42,122 nucleotides of DNA from Micromonosporaceae bacterium (GTDB taxonomy: Bacteria > Actinomycetota > Actinomycetes > Mycobacteriales > Micromonosporaceae). The stretch's first letter is position 1. Every line of letters starts with the position of its first letter. Shown piece by piece: positions 34,185-42,122 of the stretch. Location: assembly GCA_020027875.1 (NCBI GenBank), contig JAHRHA010000044.1:1-42122 (forward strand), in the 5' to 3' direction. Position numbers and translations under genes: made by a program. The notes under the pieces were generated by a model. The model did not search any database, was not told where the DNA came from, and was given only the letters and a program-made list of their open reading frames with translations.

Positions 34185-34742
34185 ATGGCCACGACGAACG
34201 ACCTCAAGAACGGTCTGGTGCTCAACCTCGATGGCGAGCTGTGGTCCGTGGTGGAGTTCCAGCACGTCAAGCCGGGCAAGGGCGGCGCGTTCGTCCGGAC
34301 CACGCTGAAGAACGTGCTCTCCGGCAAGGTCGTGGACAAGACCTTCAACGCGGGCACCAGGGTCGAGACGGCCAGCGTCGACAAGCGCTCGATGCAGTAC
34401 CTCTACGCCGACGGCGACGACTACATCTTCATGGACCTCGGCTCGTACGACCAGATCCACGTCCCCGCGGCCACCATCGGTGAGGCGTCCAATTACCTAC
34501 TGCCCGAGACCGAGGCCGTCGTGGCGATGCACGAGGGACTGCCGCTCTACATCGAGCTGCCGACCAGCGTTGTGCTTGAGATCACATACACCGAACCGGG
34601 TCTGCAGGGCGACCGCTCGACCGGGGGCAACAAGCCCGCCACCGTCGAAACCGGCGCGACCGTGATGGTGCCGCTGTTCATCACCAACGGCGAAAAGATC
34701 AAGGTGGACACCCGCGACGGGCGCTACCTCGGTCGCGCTTGA
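34185..34742 (+). CDS. efp: Translation elongation factor P
   Basis: It relieves ribosome stalling at polyproline and similar motifs. The 185 residues have the three OB/KOW-like domains: domain I with [20 protein letters not shown] (the tip Lys in PGKGG is the site that carries a modification in some bacteria; no EpmA/B or EarP gene is visible here), domain [22 protein letters not shown], and domain III with [20 protein letters not shown] and the C-terminal [20 protein letters not shown] 34185 gives the standard N-terminus [10 protein letters not shown]. It restarts the conserved efp-nusB-bldD-pyr order after the accessory block. Confidence 0.97.
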   Translation: MATTNDLKNGLVLNLDGELWSVVEFQHVKPGKGGAFVRTTLKNVLSGKVVDKTFNAGTRVETASVDKRSMQYLYADGDDYIFMDLGSYDQIHVPAATIGEASNYLLPETEAVVAMHEGLPLYIELPTSVVLEITYTEPGLQGDRSTGGNKPATVETGATVMVPLFITNGEKIKVDTRDGRYLGRA

Positions 34743-34762
34743 GCTCCGACGGCCTGACGTCG

Positions 34763-35194
34763 ATGCCGCAGCCGCCTGTCTACAATCCCTCCCGGCGAAA
34801 GTCGCGCCGGCGCGCCTTGGATGTTCTCTACTCCGCCGACCTTCGCGACATCCCGGCCGCCGGCGTGCTGGCGGACACCCTCACCCGCATGGGCACCGAG
34901 GTGCCCCCGCACATGGCGTACGCGGTTGAGGTGATCGAGGGGGTCGAGGCGAATGCCGTACGCATCGACGAGCTGATCTCTTCGTACGCGGAGGGTTGGA
35001 CCCTGGACCGCATGCCCGTCGTGGACCGCAACCTGTGCCGGATCGGCGTCTACGAGCTGCTCTACCGAGACGACATCGACGACGCGGTGGCGATCAGCGA
35101 GGCGGTGGAGCTCGCGCAGGAACTCTCCACCGACGAGTCGCCGCGCTTCGTCAACGGTCTGCTCGGCCGGATCGCGGAGTACGCGGCCCGGTAG
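34763..35194 (+). CDS. nusB: Transcription antitermination factor NusB
   Basis: It binds NusE/S10 and boxA RNA for rRNA antitermination. The protein shows the basic N-terminal helix RRKSRRRALDVLYSADLR, ELISSYAEGWTLDRMPVVDR (the DR...NL core), NLCRIGVYELLYRDDIDDAV and AVELAQELSTDESPRFVNGL with LGRIAEY. ATG 34763 gives 143 residues and starts 20 nt after the efp stop; a TTG at 34739 overlapping the efp stop is possible and would add eight residues. No clear ribosome-binding site decides. It is convergent with bldD. Confidence 0.95.
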   Translation: MPQPPVYNPSRRKSRRRALDVLYSADLRDIPAAGVLADTLTRMGTEVPPHMAYAVEVIEGVEANAVRIDELISSYAEGWTLDRMPVVDRNLCRIGVYELLYRDDIDDAVAISEAVELAQELSTDESPRFVNGLLGRIAEYAAR

Positions 35195-35228
35195 CGCCGG
35201 TCAGGCGTAGGTCGGGCGTTGAAGGCGG

Positions 35229-35717
35229 TCAGGTGTTGAAGAAGGCGCGTGGGTCTTCGACGAGGACGCCGTGCTCGGTCAGACGGTCCACCAGGCTGGT
35301 CGGGGAGTCGTCGTAGACGATCGCGAGCGCGCGCAGGTCGTCCGCGCGGATCGACAACACGCGCCCGTTGTAGTCCCCGCGCGCCTGCTGGATCGCGCGG
35401 GCGTACTTGGCCACATAAGCGAGGTCATCGGTCGAGTGGTCGTAGAGCTTCTCGAGGTCGAGGACGATCTTGCCAGCGGAGTCCGTGCGCGTGGGGCCGC
35501 CCTCGGGTAGCAGCTCCGCGACGGGAACCCGGTAGAAGTCGGCCAACTCGGCCAGTCGGGACACGGTCACGGCCCGGTCACCGCGCTCGTAGGAGCCGAC
35601 CACGACAGCCTTCCAGCGTCCGGACGACTTCTCCTCGACACCCTGCAGTGAGAGCCCCTGTTGCTGGCGAATGGAACGCAGCCGCGCGCCGAGAGACTTG
35701 GCGTAGTCAGATGCCAT
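35229..35717 (-). CDS. bldD: BldD developmental regulator (c-di-GMP-binding)
   Basis: It is the master regulator of development in sporulating actinobacteria. The 162 residues begin MASDYAKSLGARLRSIRQQQ, with the XRE helix-turn-helix (GLSLQGVEEKSSGRWKAVVV, GSYERGDRAVTVSRLAELAD, FYRVPVAELLP). The C-terminal domain holds the c-di-GMP motif RGD-x8-RADD (RGDYNGRVLSIRADD), matching the RxD-X8-RxxD signature, so tetrameric c-di-GMP-dependent dimerisation is expected. ATG 35717 is the standard BldD N-terminus with ggggag before it; the 14-residue upstream extension is rejected. A TTGACC-17 nt-TACCGT promoter lies upstream. Confidence 0.97.
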   Translation of the reverse strand: MASDYAKSLGARLRSIRQQQGLSLQGVEEKSSGRWKAVVVGSYERGDRAVTVSRLAELADFYRVPVAELLPEGGPTRTDSAGKIVLDLEKLYDHSTDDLAYVAKYARAIQQARGDYNGRVLSIRADDLRALAIVYDDSPTSLVDRLTEHGVLVEDPRAFFNT

Positions 35718-35774
35718 CAGACACTCCCCTGTGACGGACCCGGGGGTTCTCCCCAGCAATCGTTACGCAGCGTG

Positions 35775-35803
35775 ACGGTACTGATCCGACGACACGCGGT
35801 CAA
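35775..35803 (-). promoter_or_regulatory. bldD promoter candidate
   Basis: On the reverse strand TTGACC (35803-35798) and TACCGT (35780-35775) are 17 nt apart, about 57 nt before the bldD ATG. A TCAC half-site, part of typical BldD boxes, overlaps the -10 box, which would fit known bldD autoregulation in Streptomyces. Confidence 0.6.
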
Positions 35804-35901
35804 GTGTTGGCAGGCTCTCCGTTCCTTACATCACGTTGCTTGCTAGGCTCGCGAGCGGGTTCGCGAAGCTTGCGAGCGGACCAGCACAACTCAGTAGACG
35901 T

Positions 35902-35940
35902 CCTTTAACGACCCGTCCCGTGAGGCGGGGAAGGGGGTCC
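35902..35940 (+). promoter_or_regulatory. PyrR-binding RNA element over the pyrR ribosome-binding site
   Basis: The RNA reads cctttaacgacccgtcccgt then gaggcggggaaggggg. Stems cctt/aagg (35902-35905 with 35931-35934) and cccg/cggg (35912-35915 with 35926-35929) enclose the loop tcccgtgagg. The gtgaggc loop resembles the PyrR-binding loop consensus of actinobacteria and Bacillus. The ribosome-binding site (ggggaaggggg) forms the 3' strand, so UMP/PRPP-controlled PyrR binding would hide it: translational control, as described for mycobacterial pyrR. Upstream, TAGGCT (35844-35849) is a possible -10 box of the transcript. Confidence 0.75.
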
Positions 35941-35943
35941 GCC

Positions 35944-36504
35944 TTGGCCTACCGCGAGGCTGTCCAGCCGAAGATCATCATCACCGGCGCCGATCTGACC
36001 CGCATCGTCGATCGGATCGCCCATCAGATTCTCGAGAAGACTGATGGCGCCCGCGACACAATTCTGCTCGGTGTTCCGACCCGCGGCGTACCGGTGGCCC
36101 ACCGTCTAGCTGCCCGGATCCGTGCCTTCGAGGGCGTCGAGGTGCCGGTGGGCACGCTCGATATAACCCTCTACCGCGACGACCTGAGACTGCGGGGCGC
36201 CCGAGCGCTCGGCCCCACCGATCTTCCCCCGGGCGGCATCGACGGCCGTCGGGTGATCCTCGTGGACGATGTGCTCTTCTCCGGCCGCACCATCCGCGCC
36301 GCGCTGGACGCCCTGGCCGACCTGGGTCGGCCTCGGATCGTGCAGCTCGCCGTGCTCGTCGACCGCGGCCACCGGGAACTGCCGATCCGCGCCGACTACG
36401 TCGGCAAGAACATCCCCACCGCGATCGACGAGAGCGTGCGCGTGATGCTCACCGAGACCGACGGTACGGACGAGGTCAGGATCACCGGGAAGGACTCGGC
36501 GTGA
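35944..36504 (+). CDS. pyrR: PyrR bifunctional regulator / uracil phosphoribosyltransferase
   Basis: It senses UMP/PRPP and controls the pyr operon by RNA binding, with some uracil phosphoribosyltransferase activity. The 186 residues are [60 protein letters not shown] and the PRPP motif [20 protein letters not shown], then VVDR-type [21 protein letters not shown] 35944 is chosen because ggggaaggggg lies 6 nt before it; the 36-codon longer frame starting at 35836 would read through the RNA element and is rejected. It overlaps pyrB by 4 nt. Confidence 0.95.
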   Translation: MAYREAVQPKIIITGADLTRIVDRIAHQILEKTDGARDTILLGVPTRGVPVAHRLAARIRAFEGVEVPVGTLDITLYRDDLRLRGARALGPTDLPPGGIDGRRVILVDDVLFSGRTIRAALDALADLGRPRIVQLAVLVDRGHRELPIRADYVGKNIPTAIDESVRVMLTETDGTDEVRITGKDSA

Positions 36505-37418
36505 ACATTCGGCACCTGCTCTCCGCAAGCGATCTTGACCGTCGCGATGCCACGGCCGTCCTCGACACGGCGACCGAGATGGCCGCGATGGCCGGACGTG
36601 AGGTGAAGAAGCTACCCACCCTGCGGGGCAAGACGGTGGTGAACCTCTTCTACGAGGACTCGACCCGCACCCGGATCTCCTTCGAGGCCGCCGCGAAGCG
36701 CCTGAGCGCCGATGTGATCAACTTCTCGGCCAAGGGCTCCAGCGTCTCAAAGGGGGAGAGCCTCAAGGACACCGCGTTGACCCTGCAGGCGATGGGCGCC
36801 GACGCGGTCGTCATCCGCCACCCCGCCTCCGGCGCCCCACATCGGCTGGCCCACTGGATCGACGGCACCGTTCTCAACGCCGGCGACGGTACCCACGAGC
36901 ATCCGACCCAGGCCCTGCTGGACGCCTACACGATGCGCAGCCGCCACGGGCGCATTGAGGGCCTCAAGGTCGCCATCGTCGGCGACGTCCTGCACAGCCG
37001 CGTCGCCCGCTCCAACGTGCACCTCCTGCACACGCTTGGCGCGCATGTCACCCTCGTGGCGCCCCCGACGCTGATCCCGGTCGGGGTCACCGGGTGGCCC
37101 GCCGATGTCGGTTACGACCTCGACGCGGTACTGCCGGGCGTCGACGTGGTGATGATGCTGCGCGTGCAGCGGGAGCGGATGACCGACTCGTTCTTCCCGT
37201 CCGAGCGCGAGTACGCCCGCCGCTACGGTCTCGACGCAGACCGGGTACGGGCATTGCCGTCACACGCCATTGTCATGCACCCGGGTCCGATGAACCGCGG
37301 CATGGAGATCGCGCCCGAGGTGGCCGACTCGGCCCGCTCCACGATCGTGGAACAGGTAGCCAACGGAGTCAGCGTCCGCATGGCCGTGCTCTACCTGATG
37401 CTCGGAGGGGTCAAGTGA
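36501..37418 (+). CDS. pyrB: Aspartate carbamoyltransferase catalytic subunit
   Basis: It condenses carbamoyl phosphate and aspartate to carbamoylaspartate. The 305 residues contain the carbamoyl-phosphate loop [31 protein letters not shown] with the substrate Lys, [18 protein letters not shown], and the C-terminal [19 protein letters not shown] that binds aspartate, plus [16 protein letters not shown]. No pyrI regulatory gene follows, as usual in actinobacteria where PyrC follows PyrB. The GTG start overlaps the pyrR stop, and the stop overlaps pyrC. Confidence 0.97.
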   Translation: MNIRHLLSASDLDRRDATAVLDTATEMAAMAGREVKKLPTLRGKTVVNLFYEDSTRTRISFEAAAKRLSADVINFSAKGSSVSKGESLKDTALTLQAMGADAVVIRHPASGAPHRLAHWIDGTVLNAGDGTHEHPTQALLDAYTMRSRHGRIEGLKVAIVGDVLHSRVARSNVHLLHTLGAHVTLVAPPTLIPVGVTGWPADVGYDLDAVLPGVDVVMMLRVQRERMTDSFFPSEREYARRYGLDADRVRALPSHAIVMHPGPMNRGMEIAPEVADSARSTIVEQVANGVSVRMAVLYLMLGGVK

Positions 37419-38716
37419 ATTCGTACCTCATCAAGGGTGTTCGGGTAGTCGACGGTGAGCCGACCGACCTGCTGCTCCGCGACGGAATCGTGGCCGAGAC
37501 CGGCCGGGGCCTGTCCGCGAAGGGCGCCGAGGTTGTCGACGCCGACGGTCTCGTCGCGCTGCCCGGCCTGGTCGACCTGCACACCCACCTACGCGAGCCG
37601 GGCCGGGAGGACGCCGAGACGGTCGACTCGGGCTCACGGGCGGCGGCGCTCGGCGGCTACACCGCGGTGTGCGCGATGGCGAATACCTCACCGGTGGCGG
37701 ATACCGCCGGAGTGGTCGAGCAGGTATGGCGCCTGGGCCGCGAGGCCGGCCTGGTCGACGTGCAGCCCATCGGTGCGGTCACCGTCGGCCTCGCCGGAGA
37801 GCGCCTGGCCGAACTCGGTGCGATGGCCGACTCCGCCGCCCGGGTACGGATCTTCTCCGACGACGGGAACTGTGTCGCCGACCCGCGGCTGATGCGGCGC
37901 GCGCTGGAGTACGTGAAGGGCTTCGACGGAGTCATCGCCCAGCACGCCGAGGAGCCCCGCCTCACCGAGGGCGCGCAGATGCATGAGGGCATCGAGTCCG
38001 CCCGCCTCGGCCTGCCGGGCTGGCCGGCCGTAGCCGAAGAGGCGATCATCGCCCGCGACGTCCTGCTGGCCGAGCATGTCGGCGCGCGACTGCACGTATG
38101 CCACGTCTCCGCCGCCGGCAGCGTCGAGATCCTGCGCTGGGCCAAGCGGCGGGAGCGTCTCACCGGAAGGCCCAGTAAGGTCACCGCCGAGGTGACCCCG
38201 CACCACCTCCTGCTCACCGATGATCGGGCGTCCGGCTATGACCCCGTCTTCAAGGTGAACCCACCGCTGCGGACGGCCGAGGACGTCGCGGCCCTGCGCG
38301 CCGGCCTCGTCGAGGGAGTCATCGACGCTGTCGCCACCGACCACGCCCCCCACGCCGTGCAGGACAAGGAGTGCGAGTGGGGGTACGCCCGCCCCGGCAT
38401 GCTCGGTCTGGAGACCGCACTCTCCATCGTGGTCGAAGCGTTGCTGGGCGACCTTGGCTGGGACGGCATCGCCGAGCGGATGTCGCGTACTCCGGCCCGC
38501 ATCGCCGGGCTGGCCGACCACGGGCACAACCCGGCCAAAGGTCGGCCGGCCAATCTCACCCTGATCGACCCATCGGCGACCTGGACAGTGGAGCCCACCG
38601 CCCTCGCCAGCCGCAGCCGCAACACTCCCTATGCCGGATTCACGCTGCCGGCGAAGGTGGTCGCGACCTTCCTCCACGGTCAGCCGACGGTTCTCGACGG
38701 GAAGGTGCTGCGTTGA
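37415..38716 (+). CDS. pyrC: Dihydroorotase (class I)
   Basis: It closes carbamoylaspartate to dihydroorotate with zinc. The 433 residues contain [20 protein letters not shown] (His-x-His zinc ligands), [35 protein letters not shown] (bridging region), [33 protein letters not shown] and the catalytic-ligand [20 protein letters not shown]. The C-terminus ([20 protein letters not shown]) is normal. GTG 37415 overlaps the pyrB stop. Its last codons, gtgctgcgttga, form part of the first unit of a 27-bp triplication. Confidence 0.97.
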   Translation: MNSYLIKGVRVVDGEPTDLLLRDGIVAETGRGLSAKGAEVVDADGLVALPGLVDLHTHLREPGREDAETVDSGSRAAALGGYTAVCAMANTSPVADTAGVVEQVWRLGREAGLVDVQPIGAVTVGLAGERLAELGAMADSAARVRIFSDDGNCVADPRLMRRALEYVKGFDGVIAQHAEEPRLTEGAQMHEGIESARLGLPGWPAVAEEAIIARDVLLAEHVGARLHVCHVSAAGSVEILRWAKRRERLTGRPSKVTAEVTPHHLLLTDDRASGYDPVFKVNPPLRTAEDVAALRAGLVEGVIDAVATDHAPHAVQDKECEWGYARPGMLGLETALSIVVEALLGDLGWDGIAERMSRTPARIAGLADHGHNPAKGRPANLTLIDPSATWTVEPTALASRSRNTPYAGFTLPAKVVATFLHGQPTVLDGKVLR

Positions 38717-38782
38717 TCGCCTCCGGCGAAGGTGCTGCGTTGATCGCCTCCGGCGAAGGTGCTGCGTTGATCGCCTCCGGCG
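38702..38782 (+). repeat. 27-bp tandem repeat, three identical units, pyrC-carA junction
   Basis: Units 38702-38728, 38729-38755 and 38756-38782 are identical (begin aaggtgctgcgttgatcgcc). A fourth starts at 38783 (aaggtg) and holds the carA ribosome-binding site. Each unit contains the pyrC ending codons gtg ctg cgt tga and an in-frame TTG for carA. The unit length is nine codons, so copy-number changes keep both frames. Confidence 0.95.
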
Positions 38783-38793
38783 AAGGTGGTCCG

Positions 38794-39915
38794 GTGACGC
38801 GGCGGGAGGCGATCCTTGTCCTCGAGGACGGCCGGACGTTCCGCGGCGACGCGTACGGCAGTGTCGGTGAGACGTTCGGCGAGGCCGTCTTCACCACCGG
38901 CATGACGGGCTACCAAGAGACGCTCACTGATCCCTCGTACCATCGCCAGGTCGTCGTGCAGACCGCGCCGCACATCGGCAACACCGGTGTCAACGGCGAG
39001 GACGACGAGTCGGGCCGCATCTGGGTCGCCGGCTACGTCGTGCGCGATCCTGCCCGTACGGCCTCGAACTGGCGCTCCACCGGATCCCTTGAGGACCGGC
39101 TCGCCACCGAGGGCGTGGTCGGCATCAGTGGCATCGACACCCGGGCGCTCACCCGGCACCTGCGCGAGCGCGGGGCGATGCGCGTCGGTGTGTCCAGTGT
39201 GGAGAGCGATCCGGTTGCGCTGCGCGAACGGGTACTGCACTCGCCGCCGATGCTCGGCGCCGACCTGTCGGCCGAGGTGACCACGCCCCAGCCGTACGTC
39301 GTCTCCGCCGACGGCTCGCATCGGTTCACGGTCGCGGCGCTCGATCTAGGCATCAAGCGCAATGTCCCGCGGCGGCTGGCCGCTCGCGGGGTGATGACTC
39401 ACATCATGCCGGCATCGTCCACACTGGACGAGCTGCTCGCCGTCTCGCCCGATGCGGTGTTCCTCTCGCCCGGGCCGGGCGACCCGGCCACGGCCGACCA
39501 CGCCGTGGCCCTCGCCCGTGAGGTGATGCAGCGTCGCATCCCGCTCTTCGGCATTTGCTTCGGCAGCCAAATCCTCGGCCGGGCGCTTGGGTTCGGGACC
39601 TACAAGCTGGGGTACGGGCACCGGGGCATCAACCAGCCGGTGCTCGACCGGGCCACGGGGAAGGTCGAGGTGACATCGCACAATCACGGGTTCGCCGTCG
39701 ACGCTCCGCTGGACGGCGTCGTGTCCACGGACTTCGGCGGGGTCGAGGTCAGCCACCTCTGCCTCAACGACAACGTCGTCGAGGGACTGCGGGCGCTCGA
39801 GGTGCCGGCCTTCACGGTCCAGTACCACCCCGAGGCGGCCGCCGGCCCGCACGATGCCGACTACCTCTTCGACAGATTCCTTGAGTTAGTCGAAGGAGTT
39901 CCAGCGCATGCCTAG
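38794..39915 (+). CDS. carA: Carbamoyl-phosphate synthase small subunit
   Basis: It is the glutaminase subunit, passing ammonia to CarB. The 373 residues have the N-terminal CPSase_sm_chain domain ([40 protein letters not shown]) and the class I glutaminase domain with nucleophile Cys in [28 protein letters not shown] and [12 protein letters not shown] (His-Glu). GTG 38794 is chosen because aagg lies 7 nt before it and it gives the usual N-terminus; the in-frame TTG codons in the 27-bp repeats (first at 38713) would add up to 27 residues (LIASGEGAA repeated). It overlaps carB by 8 nt. Confidence 0.97.
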   Translation: MTRREAILVLEDGRTFRGDAYGSVGETFGEAVFTTGMTGYQETLTDPSYHRQVVVQTAPHIGNTGVNGEDDESGRIWVAGYVVRDPARTASNWRSTGSLEDRLATEGVVGISGIDTRALTRHLRERGAMRVGVSSVESDPVALRERVLHSPPMLGADLSAEVTTPQPYVVSADGSHRFTVAALDLGIKRNVPRRLAARGVMTHIMPASSTLDELLAVSPDAVFLSPGPGDPATADHAVALAREVMQRRIPLFGICFGSQILGRALGFGTYKLGYGHRGINQPVLDRATGKVEVTSHNHGFAVDAPLDGVVSTDFGGVEVSHLCLNDNVVEGLRALEVPAFTVQYHPEAAAGPHDADYLFDRFLELVEGVPAHA

Positions 39916-42122
39916 GCGGACCGACCTGAACCACGTCCTGGTCATCGGGTCCGGGCCCATCGTGATCGGGCAGGCGTGCGAGTTCGACTACTCCGGCACC
40001 CAGGCCTGCCGGGTGCTGCGCGCCGAAGGGCTCCGGGTTTCGCTGGTCAACTCGAACCCGGCGACCATCATGACCGACCCCGAGTTCGCCGACGCGACCT
40101 ACATCGAGCCGATCACACCGGAGTTTGTGGAGAAGGTGATCGCCCGGGAGAAGCCCGACGCCCTGCTGCCTACCCTCGGCGGTCAGACCGCGCTAAACAC
40201 GGCGGTGGCGCTGCACGAGGCGGGCGTGCTCGACAAGTACGGCGTGGAGCTGATCGGCGCGAACATCGACGCGATCCGCCGCGGCGAGGACCGCCAGCGC
40301 TTCAAGGAGATCGTGGCGCAGGCCGGCGGGGAGGTGCCCCAGTCGAGGGTGTGCCACACGATGGACGAGGTGCGCGAGACGGCCGCCGGGCTCGGCCTGC
40401 CCGTCGTCATCCGGCCCTCGTTCACCATGGGTGGCCTCGGCTCCGGCATGGCACACACGGTGGAGACCCTGGAGCGGCTCGCCGGCGCCGGTCTGGCCGC
40501 CTCGCCGGTGCGTGAGGTGCTGGTGGAGCAGAGCGTGCTCGGCTGGAAGGAGTACGAGCTCGAGCTGATGCGCGACCGCCACGACAACGTGGTCGTCGTC
40601 TGCTCCATCGAGAATGTCGACCCGATGGGTGTGCACACCGGAGACTCGGTGACGGTGGCCCCGGCCATGACGCTTACCGACCGCGAATACCAGCGCATGC
40701 GTGATCTGGGCATCGCGGTCCTGCGCGAGGTCGGCGTCGACACCGGCGGCTGCAACATCCAGTTCGCCGTTCGCCCTTCCGATGGACGCATCGTCGTGAT
40801 CGAAATGAATCCGCGAGTGTCGCGCTCCTCGGCGCTCGCCTCGAAAGCGACCGGTTTCCCGATCGCGAAGATCGCGGCGAAGCTCGCCATCGGCTACACC
40901 CTAGACGAGATCCCCAACGACATCACGCTTAAGACGCCAGCGGCGTTCGAGCCCTCGCTGGACTATGTGGTAGTGAAGATTCCGCGGTTCGCGTTCGAGA
41001 AGTTCCCCGGCGCCGATCGGGAGCTGACCACGACAATGAAGTCGGTCGGCGAGGCGATGTCGCTGGGGCGTAACTTCACCGAGGCGCTGAACAAGGCCAT
41101 GCGCTCGATGGAGACCTCGGAGTCTGGATTCTGGACCCGGCCCGATCCGGCCGGCGCGACGCTGGAGTCCACTCTGGACCTTCTGCGCAGGCCACATGAT
41201 GGTCGGCTCTACACCGTGGAGCGGGCGCTACGGCTGGGCGCCAGCGTCGCCGCGGTCTGCCAAGCCAGTGGCGGCTACGACCCGTGGTTCGTCGACCAGA
41301 TCGCATCACTGGTGGACCTGCGCGCCGAGATCGTGGGCGCGGCCGTGCTGGACCTCGCGCTGCTGCGCCGCGCCAAGCGGGCCGGACTATCCGACCGGCA
41401 GGTCGCGGCCCTGCGGCCGGAACTCGCCGGCGAGGACGGGGTACGGGCCCTGCGCCACCGGCTCGACCTGCGGCCGATCTACAAGACCGTCGACACGTGT
41501 GCGGCCGAGTTCGGCGCCTCGACGCCGTACCACTACTCCTCCTACGACGAGGAGACGGAGGTGACCCCCTCCGACCGGCCCAAGGTGCTGATCCTAGGCT
41601 CCGGGCCGAACCGAATCGGCCAGGGCATCGAATTCGACTACTCGTGCGTGCACGCGGTTATGGCGCTTCGGTCCGCCGACTTCGAAACGGTGATGGTCAA
41701 CTGCAACCCGGAGACGGTGTCGACGGATTACGACACCGCGGACCGGCTCTACTTCGAGCCGCTCACGTTCGAGGACGTGCTCGAGGTCTTCCACGCCGAG
41801 GACTCGTCCGGGCGTGGGGCAGGCGGACCCGGCGTCGTGGGCGTGATCGTCCAGCTCGGTGGGCAGACCCCGCTCGGGTTGGCGCGCCGGCTCAAGGCGG
41901 CGGGTCTACCCATCGTCGGCACATCGCCCGAGTCGATCCATCTCGCCGAGGACCGCGGCGCGTTCGGCAAGCTGCTGACCGAGGCTGGCCTGCTGGCGCC
42001 GGCCCATGGTACGGCGACGTCGTTCGACGAGGCGAAGATCATCGCCGATGACATCGGGTTCCCGGTGCTCGTCCGGCCGTCCTATGTGCTCGGTGGTCGC
42101 GGCATGGAGATCGTGTATGACG
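39908..42122 (+). CDS. carB: Carbamoyl-phosphate synthase large subunit, 3'-partial
   Basis: It makes carbamoyl phosphate from bicarbonate, ammonia and two ATP for the pyrimidine and arginine pathways. The open frame runs to the right edge, giving 738 of about 1,100 residues. Visible are the first ATP-grasp half ([98 protein letters not shown]), the oligomerisation region, and the start of the second half ([40 protein letters not shown]). ATG 39908 overlaps the carA stop. No frameshift was found. Confidence 0.97.
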   Translation, partial: MPRRTDLNHVLVIGSGPIVIGQACEFDYSGTQACRVLRAEGLRVSLVNSNPATIMTDPEFADATYIEPITPEFVEKVIAREKPDALLPTLGGQTALNTAVALHEAGVLDKYGVELIGANIDAIRRGEDRQRFKEIVAQAGGEVPQSRVCHTMDEVRETAAGLGLPVVIRPSFTMGGLGSGMAHTVETLERLAGAGLAASPVREVLVEQSVLGWKEYELELMRDRHDNVVVVCSIENVDPMGVHTGDSVTVAPAMTLTDREYQRMRDLGIAVLREVGVDTGGCNIQFAVRPSDGRIVVIEMNPRVSRSSALASKATGFPIAKIAAKLAIGYTLDEIPNDITLKTPAAFEPSLDYVVVKIPRFAFEKFPGADRELTTTMKSVGEAMSLGRNFTEALNKAMRSMETSESGFWTRPDPAGATLESTLDLLRRPHDGRLYTVERALRLGASVAAVCQASGGYDPWFVDQIASLVDLRAEIVGAAVLDLALLRRAKRAGLSDRQVAALRPELAGEDGVRALRHRLDLRPIYKTVDTCAAEFGASTPYHYSSYDEETEVTPSDRPKVLILGSGPNRIGQGIEFDYSCVHAVMALRSADFETVMVNCNPETVSTDYDTADRLYFEPLTFEDVLEVFHAEDSSGRGAGGPGVVGVIVQLGGQTPLGLARRLKAAGLPIVGTSPESIHLAEDRGAFGKLLTEAGLLAPAHGTATSFDEAKIIADDIGFPVLVRPSYVLGGRGMEIVYD

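Noticed and set aside
38371..38712. Upstream extension of the carA frame
   Set aside because: It lies entirely in pyrC in another frame; only the part within the 27-bp repeats could be used, by TTG starts.
38702..38788. CRISPR-like array
   Set aside because: The units abut without spacers and lie in a coding junction; it is a simple tandem repeat.

Overview
The window is high-GC actinobacterial DNA, most likely from Micromonosporaceae (Micromonospora/Actinoplanes-like). The assignment rests on the gene order alaS-ruvX-mltG-aroE-aroC-aroK-aroB-aroQ ... efp-nusB-bldD-pyrR-pyrB-pyrC-carA-carB, on the developmental regulator BldD between nusB and pyrR, on ATGA/GTGA start-stop overlaps, and on several predicted F420-type oxidoreductases. 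No rRNA, tRNA, CRISPR array, insertion sequence or phage gene was seen.

Layout. 0-2 kb: a proline-rich membrane-anchored protein cut by the left edge, a DUF948 protein and a small membrane protein. 2-14 kb: alaS, ruvX, mltG and the shikimate genes aroE, aroC, aroK, aroB and aroQ. Two insertions interrupt this run: an ABC exporter plus a polytopic membrane protein between aroE and aroC, and an antisense methyltransferase between aroK and aroB. 14.1-34.1 kb: an accessory block of mostly single-gene units on both strands. It holds an MptB-like mannosyltransferase, GlpD with a divergent AGPS-like flavoprotein, a PPOX F420-type enzyme, an MMPL transporter, a pentapeptide-like repeat membrane protein, two DDN-like proteins, an AhpD-like protein, a DUF2461 protein, an unknown 825-residue modular protein, a Nudix-fold protein with a degenerate Nudix box, a frameshifted SEC-C protein, an unknown 296-residue protein and an ArsR-SRPBCC-DDN operon. 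34.2-42.1 kb: efp, nusB, bldD (reverse) and the pyrimidine operon pyrR-pyrB-pyrC-carA-carB, with carB cut by the right edge.

How the genes work together. AroE, C, K, B and Q cover most of the shikimate pathway to chorismate. PyrR, PyrB, PyrC, CarA and CarB cover early UMP synthesis, and a PyrR-binding RNA hairpin appears to overlap the pyrR ribosome-binding site. ArsR probably controls its own operon through a perfect 16-bp palindrome that contains its start codon.

Most interesting signals: (1) the 20-kb accessory block inside an otherwise conserved supercluster; (2) a long SEC-C gene broken by three same-direction frameshifts; (3) a composite palindromic repeat present twice, one copy joining the alaS stop to the ruvX start; (4) a 27-bp in-frame tandem triplication between pyrC and carA; (5) a recurring TANNNT box 6-7 nt before start codons, pointing to widespread leaderless transcription; (6) an unclassified 825-residue modular protein. 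I see no defence system or biosynthetic gene cluster that I can name with confidence. No intergenic stretch exceeds 300 bases.
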